NCBI GenBank assembly: GCA_030450535.1
Contig: JAKDIK010000011.1
Span: 1 to 19,246, forward strand
Direction: 5' to 3'
Length of the DNA stretch: 19,246 nucleotides
From: Propionibacteriaceae bacterium
GTDB taxonomy: Bacteria; Actinomycetota; Actinomycetes; Propionibacteriales; Propionibacteriaceae
The position numbers were made by a program, and so were the translations under genes. The notes beneath the pieces were generated by a model that saw nothing but the letters and a program-made list of their open reading frames with translations, made no database searches and had not been told where the DNA came from. Position 1 is the stretch's first letter; every line of letters starts with the position of its first letter. Of this stretch, positions 13,817 to 19,246 are shown piece by piece.

Positions 13817-14695
13817 ATGTCGCATTCCACTCGCACGGCAGCCGTCTCCGCACCGGCTCCGCACGCGTTTGCCCGCGTGAGGGCTTGGTTCCGCGCCGAC
13901 GCTCGCCGCGACGGCTTCCCGCCCTGGGTCGCCGACGTGGTGGCGTGGACGCCCATCGTCGGCACGGTCGTGTTGGCCCTGATCTACCTGATTGACCGCC
14001 CGAGCTACTACATGGTGCTTCGCGAGGACTTCCCCGTGGAGTGGCTCCAGTTCGCCGCGCTCCTGTTCACGGCCGTGCTGGCCGCACTCACCGCCTGGCG
14101 GCTGCGGCATCGACGCGGCGCAGCCATCGTCCTGGTCCTGGTCGCGGTGGGCGCCCTCCTGCTCGCCGGCGAGGAGATCTCCTGGGCCCAACGTGCCCTC
14201 AACATTGCGACACCGGACCGCCTGGCGGGCGTCAACGAACAGGCCGAGACCAACTTCCACAACATCGAGGTGACGGGGTTCCGGCTCCAGTCGGTCTTCA
14301 AGGGCATCACCGTCCTGATCGCGGTTGCCGGTGTGGCCTTCGCCTGGCTCACCCGCGGCCCACGGGCACGCCTGACGGGCCCGTTCTGGGGGACGCTCGC
14401 GGTGCCGACGTACACGATGATCGGCTCGCTGACGATGGTGGGTTACAAGATTGCGTCGCTCATCGCCCCCGTGAGCCCGGTGGTGCGGTACCAGGAGTGG
14501 GCCGAGGCGGCCCTTTACCTGTCGCTGGGTGCCACCATCTGCGCGATCTCGACGCGCAGCCGGCCGGCCACGAGTACCGACCGACCGGCGCTGCTCACTC
14601 TCCTCGTCGTCGTGATCATCACCGTGGTGCTGGCCGCGCTGACCGCCCATCACGGCATCGTGCCCCTCAACAACCCCGAGGCACTCAACCGCTGA
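13817..14695 (+). CDS. Multi-pass membrane protein with GEEISWxQR motif, function unknown
   Basis: A 292-residue protein with about seven hydrophobic segments (roughly residues 42-60, 75-93, 102-117, 163-178, 187-205, 232-247 and 263-280) and a polar N-terminus. It has a charged motif, GEEISWAQRALN at 118-129, followed by NEQAETNFHNI at 140-150. I recall this EEISW-Q-R plus E-N-HN pattern from uncharacterised membrane proteins in many bacteria. The conserved acidic and histidine residues beside a membrane segment look like an active or metal site, but no function is known to me. The ATG at 13817 has AGAGGA six bases upstream; an upstream GTG in frame would overlap the LacI gene and is rejected. 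The gene converges with the transcarboxylase operon, 27 bp away. Confidence 0.75.
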   Translation: MSHSTRTAAVSAPAPHAFARVRAWFRADARRDGFPPWVADVVAWTPIVGTVVLALIYLIDRPSYYMVLREDFPVEWLQFAALLFTAVLAALTAWRLRHRRGAAIVLVLVAVGALLLAGEEISWAQRALNIATPDRLAGVNEQAETNFHNIEVTGFRLQSVFKGITVLIAVAGVAFAWLTRGPRARLTGPFWGTLAVPTYTMIGSLTMVGYKIASLIAPVSPVVRYQEWAEAALYLSLGATICAISTRSRPATSTDRPALLTLLVVVIITVVLAALTAHHGIVPLNNPEALNR

Positions 14696-14722
14696 TCGGC
14701 AGCGCAGGAAGCACCCCGGCGG

Positions 14723-15088
14723 TCAGCCCAGCTCGATCAGGGCCTCTCCGCCAGCGACGGCGTCGCCGGCGGAGACGAGGATCCGCGCCACCGTGCCGTC
14801 GGACGGCGCGGTGATCTCGGTCTCCATCTTCATGGCCTCGAGGACGAGGAGCACCTGACCGGCCTCGATCGCGGCGCCCTCCTCCACAAGAATCCGCGAG
14901 ACGGAGCCCGACAGAGGCGCGGTGACCGCGTTGGCCGACGTGGCCTGCACGGAGGCGGTGGTCGCGACGGGGGCGTTCATCGCTCCCCCGCCGGCCCCGA
15001 TGACGATCGACGGGGCGTGTCGTTCGGACTCCTCGACCTCCACCTCGATGTCGTACGGGATCCCATTGACGGTGACCTTCAACTTCAT
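14723..15088 (-). CDS. Methylmalonyl-CoA carboxyltransferase 1.3S biotin carrier subunit
   Basis: Biotinylated carrier of 121 residues that shuttles the carboxyl group between the 12S and 5S enzymes of transcarboxylase. MKLKVTVNG at the start, an alanine-rich linker (about 35-55) and the C-terminal biotinyl domain match the Propionibacterium 1.3S subunit, which is about the same length. The biotin attachment site is EAMKMETEI, with Lys87. The start ATG at 15088 has AAAGG about eight bases upstream. It is the last gene of the operon, 15 bp after the small protein gene. Confidence 0.95.
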   Translation of the reverse strand: MKLKVTVNGIPYDIEVEVEESERHAPSIVIGAGGGAMNAPVATTASVQATSANAVTAPLSGSVSRILVEEGAAIEAGQVLLVLEAMKMETEITAPSDGTVARILVSAGDAVAGGEALIELG

Positions 15089-15103
15089 GACTGGTGTGCC
15101 TTT

Positions 15104-15370
15104 CTACCGCAGGTGGAGCGGCGCATGGACGTGCTGGGAGCGGCGCGTGGTGGACTGCCAGGCCGACGAGCGCGTGAAGTGCGACTGACGCCGCTTCGCC
15201 CGGTGGCCGAGGTAGGCGGCGACGGCCGCGCCGATGGCGACCACCACCTCCTCCGGCACGTTCTGCGCGTTGACGAGCTTGATGCTCTTGATCTCACCCT
15301 CAAGGCTCTCGACCCGTTCGGTGAGGGCCCTGACGGCGGCCAGAAGCTCGGCGTTGACGTCGTCCGACAT
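15104..15370 (-). CDS. Small transcarboxylase-associated protein
   Basis: An 88-residue protein encoded between the 12S and 1.3S genes, 11 bp after the former. The first 30 residues have a heptad-like pattern suited to a short coiled coil (LLAAVRALTERVESLEGEI). The centre EEVVVAIGAAVAAYLG and the basic tail with RRQSHFTRSSAW resemble small proteins found beside biotin-dependent decarboxylase or carboxyltransferase genes. It may help assemble the complex or bind a subunit; this is inference from position. The start ATG at 15370 has only a weak G-rich site. Confidence 0.75.
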   Translation of the reverse strand: MSDDVNAELLAAVRALTERVESLEGEIKSIKLVNAQNVPEEVVVAIGAAVAAYLGHRAKRRQSHFTRSSAWQSTTRRSQHVHAPLHLR

Positions 15371-15381
15371 GGTTCCCCCGA

Positions 15382-16947
15382 TCAGGCCGGCCCGAGGCCG
15401 TGCTTCTTGGCGGGCCGGAGCTCGCGCTTGTTGACCAGGATCTCCAGCGCCATCGCGACCTTCCGGCGCGTGTCGGCAGGATTGATGATGTCGTCCACGA
15501 GGCCGCGGGAGGCCGCGACGAACGGCGTCGAGAACGTCGAGCGGTACTCCTCGACCAACTCGGCACGCCGGGCCGCCGGATCCTCTGCGTTGTCGATCTC
15601 GCGCTTGAACACCACCGACGCCGCACCCTCAGCGCCCATGACCGCGATCTCGGCGGTCGGCCAGGCGAACACCTGGTCGGCACCCAGATCCTTGGAGCAC
15701 ATGGCGAGGTACGCGCCGCCATACGCCTTGCGGAGCACGACGGTGACCTTCGGGACGGTGGCCGCCGAGTACGCGTACAGCATCTTTGCGCCGTGGCGGA
15801 TGATGCCGCCGTGTTCCTGGGCCACGCCGGGCAGGAAGCCCGGGACGTCCACCAGCGTCACCAGCGGGATGTTGAACGCGTTGCAGAACCGGATGAACCG
15901 GCTCGACTTGTCGGACGCGTTGATGTCGAGGACGCCGGCCATCACGTTCGGCTGGTTGGCGATGACGCCGACGCTGCGACCGTTGATGCGGGCGAAGCCC
16001 ACCACGATGTTCATCGCGTAGCCGGCCTGCACCTCGAGGAAGTCCTGGTGGTCGACGATCTTGGCGATCACCTCCCGCACGTCGTAGCCGCGCGTGCCCT
16101 CGACCGGGACGATGTCGAGCAGCGAGTCGTCCGGCTCCACGTAGGGATCCGGATCGACGACGGGCGGGTCCTCGGTGTTGTTCTGGGGCAGGAAGCTCAG
16201 CAGCTTCTGCGCGATCAGGATCGCCTGCGCGTCGTCCTCGGCCACGAAGTGGTTGACGCCGGAGACACCCATGTGGGCGTCCGCACCACCGAGGGCGTCC
16301 TGGGTCACCTTCTCGCCGGTCACCTGCGTGATGACGTTCGGGCCCGTGATGAACATGTGGGCCTTGCGCGTCTGGATGATGAAGTCGGTCAGGGCCGGGC
16401 TGTACGCCGCCCCACCCGCGCAGGGGCCGGAGATGATCGAGACCTGCGGCACCGCACCGGACAGCTTCACATTCGAGTAGAACACCTGCCCGTAGCCGGA
16501 CAGCGAGTCGATGCCCTCCTGAACGCGTGCGCCACCGGAGTCGTTGATGAAGACGAACGGGGTGCCGCACTTGAGCGCGGACTCCATCATCTCCACGACC
16601 TTCTTGGAGTGGGTTTCGCCGGCCGAACCGCCGACGACGGTGAAGTCCTGGCTCGCCACGTGCACGGGGCGGCCGTAGACGGCACCGGTGCCGGTGACGA
16701 CGCCGTCGGCGGGCATGTCCGCGGTGTCCATGCCGAAGGTGACCGTCCGGTTGCGGCGGAACAGGCCGATCTCCTGGAAGGAGTTCTCATCGAGCAGGGC
16801 GTCGACCCGCTCGCGGGCGGTCATCTTGCCCTTGTCGCGCTGCTTTTGGAGGCGGTCCTCGCCGCCACCCAGCCGGTCCTTCAGCCGGCGCTGGTGGACG
16901 GTCTCCACCTGCTCGGCCATGGCGGGAATCGTGGGCTTCTTGGCCAT
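15382..16947 (-). CDS. Methylmalonyl-CoA carboxyltransferase 12S subunit
   Basis: Transfers the carboxyl group from (S)-methylmalonyl-CoA to biotin on the 1.3S subunit, giving propionyl-CoA. The 521 residues form two crotonase-like carboxyltransferase halves. Recognisable segments include DSGGARVQEGIDSLSGYG, GPCAGGAAYSPALTDFI, ANQPNVMAGVLDINASDK, LVDVPGFLPG and AYGGAYLAMCSKDLGAD, ending with RPAKKHG. These match the Propionibacterium 12S protein closely, more than acyl-CoA carboxylase beta subunits. No biotin carboxylase gene accompanies it, as expected if oxaloacetate is the carboxyl donor. The ATG at 16947 lies seven bases after the 5S stop; the nearest purine site is 13 bases away, so translation is probably coupled. 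Confidence 0.95.
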   Translation of the reverse strand: MAKKPTIPAMAEQVETVHQRRLKDRLGGGEDRLQKQRDKGKMTARERVDALLDENSFQEIGLFRRNRTVTFGMDTADMPADGVVTGTGAVYGRPVHVASQDFTVVGGSAGETHSKKVVEMMESALKCGTPFVFINDSGGARVQEGIDSLSGYGQVFYSNVKLSGAVPQVSIISGPCAGGAAYSPALTDFIIQTRKAHMFITGPNVITQVTGEKVTQDALGGADAHMGVSGVNHFVAEDDAQAILIAQKLLSFLPQNNTEDPPVVDPDPYVEPDDSLLDIVPVEGTRGYDVREVIAKIVDHQDFLEVQAGYAMNIVVGFARINGRSVGVIANQPNVMAGVLDINASDKSSRFIRFCNAFNIPLVTLVDVPGFLPGVAQEHGGIIRHGAKMLYAYSAATVPKVTVVLRKAYGGAYLAMCSKDLGADQVFAWPTAEIAVMGAEGAASVVFKREIDNAEDPAARRAELVEEYRSTFSTPFVAASRGLVDDIINPADTRRKVAMALEILVNKRELRPAKKHGLGPA

Positions 16948-16954
16948 GGAAATG

Positions 16955-18451
16955 TCACGCCCTTTCGACGGTGACGGTGTTTTCGCGTCCCCCGAGGGAC
17001 ACCTTGTACGTGATCGGGCCCTGCACCGCGCGGCCGGCGTCCGACGAGCTCGAGGCCTCGGCCTGCAGCTGTTCGGGCGTCTTGCCCACGTTCTTGGGAC
17101 CCTCGTCGCGATTGGCCAGGAACCCGGGCGCGACCGAGGGGAACATCGCGTAGGTGAGCACGTCGGTGTCCGAGCCGTCGAAGCCGTCGAGCTTGGACGC
17201 CTCCTCGACCAGGTGATCCCACTCGGGTTGGAGCAGATCGGCCGGACGCTGCGTGATCGGTTCCTTCTTCGTCTGCGCCTTGGCGATCTCGACGACCTCG
17301 GGGTTGCGCTCGCCCAGGCACTCGCCGTAGTAGCCGAGCATGAGGTCGGCGAACTCGCCGGTCAGCACCTTGTAGCGGCCCATGAGGACGTTGAACACGG
17401 CCTGGGTGCCCACGATCTGCGAACTCGGGGTCACCAGCGGCGGGTGGCCGGCGTCCGCCTTGACCAGCGGCACCTCGGCCATCACCTCGCGAATGCGGTC
17501 GCCCGCACCCTGCGCGCGGAGCTGGCTCTCCATGTTCGAGAGCATGCCGCCGGGGATCTGGCTGGAAAAAATGTTGGTGTCCACCAGCGTCGCCGACTCA
17601 AACTCGGCGTACTTCGGACGAACGGCCGCGAAATGATCGCGCACCCGCAGCAGACGCTCCATGTCGAGGTCGGTGGTGTACTCGGTGCCCTCGAGCATGG
17701 CGACGAGCGACTCGGTCGGGTTGTGGCCCGGGCCGAGCGACATCGAGCTGATGGCGGTGTCGACGACGTCCGCCCCCGCCTCGATCGCCTTCATGAGTGA
17801 GACCAGCGTGACGCCCGTGGTCGAGTGGCAGTGGACGTTGACCTGCGTGTCCTCGCCGTAGGTCTCCTTGATGCCGCGGACGATGTCGTACGCCGGCTGC
17901 GGCTGCAGCAGCGCCGCCATGTCCTTCAGCGCCAGCGATTCGGCGCCCATGTCGAGCAGCTGGCCGGCGAGTGCGATGTAGCCCTCGGTCGTGTGCAGCG
18001 GGCTGATCGTGTAGCAGATGGTGCCCTGGGCGTGCTTGCCGACCTTCTTCACCGCGGCCATGGCGTGGGCCATGTTGCGGGGGTCGTTGAGGGCGTCGAA
18101 GACGCGGAAGACGTCCATGCCGTTCTCCGCCGACTTCTCGACGAATCTCTCGACGACCGTGTCCTCGTAGTGCCGGTAGCCGAGGAGGTTCTGACCGCGC
18201 AGCAGCATCTGGAGCCGGCTGTTGGGCATCAGCTCGCGGAACGTGCGGAGCCGCTGCCACGGATCCTCGTTCAGGAAGCGGATGCAGGCGTCGTACGTGG
18301 CGCCGCCCCAACACTCGACACTCCAGAAACCGGCCTGGTCGATGTCCGCGCAGGCGTCCACCATGTCCTCCAGGGCCATCCGGGTTGCCATGAGGCTCTG
18401 GTGCGCATCGCGCAGCGCAACCTCCGTCACACCGATGGTTCGTGGGCTCAT
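16955..18451 (-). CDS. Methylmalonyl-CoA carboxyltransferase 5S subunit
   Basis: Pyruvate/oxaloacetate half of transcarboxylase, 498 residues: moves carboxyl from oxaloacetate-derived carboxybiotin chemistry, yielding oxaloacetate from pyruvate in propionate formation. The metal ligands are visible: Asp15 in LRDAHQSL, the carbamylated Lys176 in LALKDMAAL, and His207 and His209 in VHCHSTTG. The segment ECWGGATYDACIRFLNEDPW is diagnostic. Positions are shifted by a constant eight residues from the Propionibacterium protein, whose N-terminus is slightly longer. The ATG at 18451 is preferred over one at 18460 because AAAGGA (18460-18465) lies eight bases before it. It is the first gene of the operon. 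Confidence 0.95.
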   Translation of the reverse strand: MSPRTIGVTEVALRDAHQSLMATRMALEDMVDACADIDQAGFWSVECWGGATYDACIRFLNEDPWQRLRTFRELMPNSRLQMLLRGQNLLGYRHYEDTVVERFVEKSAENGMDVFRVFDALNDPRNMAHAMAAVKKVGKHAQGTICYTISPLHTTEGYIALAGQLLDMGAESLALKDMAALLQPQPAYDIVRGIKETYGEDTQVNVHCHSTTGVTLVSLMKAIEAGADVVDTAISSMSLGPGHNPTESLVAMLEGTEYTTDLDMERLLRVRDHFAAVRPKYAEFESATLVDTNIFSSQIPGGMLSNMESQLRAQGAGDRIREVMAEVPLVKADAGHPPLVTPSSQIVGTQAVFNVLMGRYKVLTGEFADLMLGYYGECLGERNPEVVEIAKAQTKKEPITQRPADLLQPEWDHLVEEASKLDGFDGSDTDVLTYAMFPSVAPGFLANRDEGPKNVGKTPEQLQAEASSSSDAGRAVQGPITYKVSLGGRENTVTVERA

Positions 18452-18485
18452 GGGACCCATCCTTTCACCAATGAAGTGAACGCAC

Positions 18486-18501
18486 TTCCCACAACCGGGA
18501 A
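18486..18501. repeat. Small inverted repeat upstream of the transcarboxylase operon
   Basis: TTCCC-ACAACC-GGGAA lies 35 bases upstream of the 5S start, in the likely promoter region. It could be a regulator site, but arms of five bases are short and may be chance. No convincing -35/-10 pair for the operon was found in 18452-18620. Confidence 0.25.
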
Positions 18502-18620
18502 TCCTCGTGGATGGGACGATCGGTCTCGCTGAGCGATACCGGGCACCAGGCCGACCCAGGGCGTGTCGACCCCCGCACGTCGCGGCGAGGACGGACGATT
18601 CGCGTGAGAGGATCAGGCGC

Positions 18621-19246
18621 ATGATCTGGTTGCCGCTGGCTGGTCCGGCGCTGCTGGCCGTGGCTTTCACGCTCCTCCCCGGCCTCGTCATCGCCTGGGT
18701 GGCGGGACTACGCGGGTTCGCCGCAGTGGCGCTGGCGCCCGTGCTCTCCGTGACATCCATCTCCGTGGGAGCGATCCTAGGCGGCCTGCTGCGCGTGCCG
18801 TGGGGCTGGTGGATCCCCGTGGGAGTCGCCGCCCTCATGTCCATGGTGGTCTGGTCCATTCGTCACGCAACCCGTCGCAAGGGCATGGATCGATGGTGGA
18901 CGGGCTCGCTCCGCGACGATCTCCCCTACTGGGTCGGGCTGGCGCTCGCGATCGGCCTGATGGCGCGCCAGTTCCTCGCAGTGACCCAGCGTCCCGACTG
19001 GTTCGCTCAACGCTTCGACAACCTCTTCCACCTGAGCGCCGTCCGGTACATCGTGCAGACCTCAGATGCGTCCTCGTTGACGCTGGGGCGCCTCACGTCC
19101 GGGGACGTGCCCGTTTCCTTCTACCCGGCCGCCTTCCACGATGGCGCTTCCCTCGTCCTGTTGTCGTTCCCGGAGAGTCTCACGGTAGCGGTGAACGCCA
19201 TGCTGTTCGCGCTCGTCGTCGTGGTGTGGCCCGTGTCCTGCTTGGC
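18621..19246 (+). CDS. Large membrane protein, DUF6541-like, partial
   Basis: The first 208 residues of a multi-pass membrane protein whose remainder runs off the right edge. The frame is open to the window end. It starts MIWLPLAGPALLAVAF, a clear membrane segment, and has several more hydrophobic stretches. The segment FDNLFHLSAVRYI, followed by FYPAAFHDGASL, resembles the actinobacterial DUF6541 family, which is often found near glycan-synthesis genes and may include glycosyltransferase-like membrane proteins; this is inference. The ATG at 18621 has AGAGGA (18607-18612) eight bases upstream. It is divergent from the transcarboxylase operon. Confidence 0.75.
   Translation, partial: MIWLPLAGPALLAVAFTLLPGLVIAWVAGLRGFAAVALAPVLSVTSISVGAILGGLLRVPWGWWIPVGVAALMSMVVWSIRHATRRKGMDRWWTGSLRDDLPYWVGLALAIGLMARQFLAVTQRPDWFAQRFDNLFHLSAVRYIVQTSDASSLTLGRLTSGDVPVSFYPAAFHDGASLVLLSFPESLTVAVNAMLFALVVVVWPVSCL

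Noticed and set aside
14696..14722. Terminator between the convergent membrane protein and 1.3S genes
   Set aside because: The 27-base gap shows no useful inverted repeat.
15400..16974. 524-residue plus-strand frame antisense to the 12S gene
   Set aside because: The opposite strand encodes a clear transcarboxylase subunit. The frame is a codon-bias shadow.
18452..18859. N-terminal extension of the 5S protein by about 136 residues
   Set aside because: The extension would overlap the divergent membrane protein gene. The ATG at 18451 has a ribosome site and matches the family start.

Overview
The window is high-GC DNA with actinobacterial gene style: GC-rich third codon positions, AGGAGG-type ribosome sites, TANNNT -10 boxes placed 6-7 nt before start codons, and a CUT1 sugar transporter with no ATPase of its own. 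The strongest clue to lineage is a complete set of methylmalonyl-CoA carboxyltransferase (transcarboxylase) subunits, 5S, 12S and 1.3S, in one operon. This is the hallmark enzyme of propionic fermentation, so the source is probably a member of the Propionibacteriaceae; the genus cannot be fixed from the sequence.

Layout. (1) 1-3523: the 5' part of phosphoglycerate mutase (minus), a LigD-type polymerase-ligase (minus) and a divergent short-chain dehydrogenase (plus). (2) 3524-3847: a 324-bp gap with a promoter, a run of possible RNA hairpins and a strong terminator-like stem, which may encode a small RNA. (3) 3848-5801: an aldo/keto reductase and an AbiEi/DUF559-like nuclease-fold protein; the latter is bracketed by two 48/49-identical copies of a hairpin element. 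(4) 5814-13718: a galactoside-use locus. The minus-strand operon runs: solute-binding lipoprotein, two permeases, YesL-like membrane protein, GH42 beta-galactosidase, second YesL-like protein. A divergent LacI-family regulator and two matching operators lie in the shared promoter region. (5) 13817-14695: a membrane protein of unknown function. (6) 14723-18451: the transcarboxylase operon (minus), with a fourth small protein gene between the 12S and 1.3S genes. (7) 18621 to the window end: the start of a large membrane protein.

How the genes fit together. The ABC system would import a beta-galactoside, the GH42 enzyme would split it in the cytoplasm, and the LacI protein would switch the operon according to sugar. 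Downstream, glycolysis (phosphoglycerate mutase) and the transcarboxylase would channel carbon toward propionate.

Oddities. The binding-protein gene has no stop codon in any frame between its last convincing residues and the next gene, across a nearly pure G/C tract. Six genes look leaderless. The LigD protein lacks the phosphoesterase module. The candidate RNA and the hairpin pair are the best leads for something undescribed. I see no rRNA, tRNA, CRISPR array, transposase or integrase.
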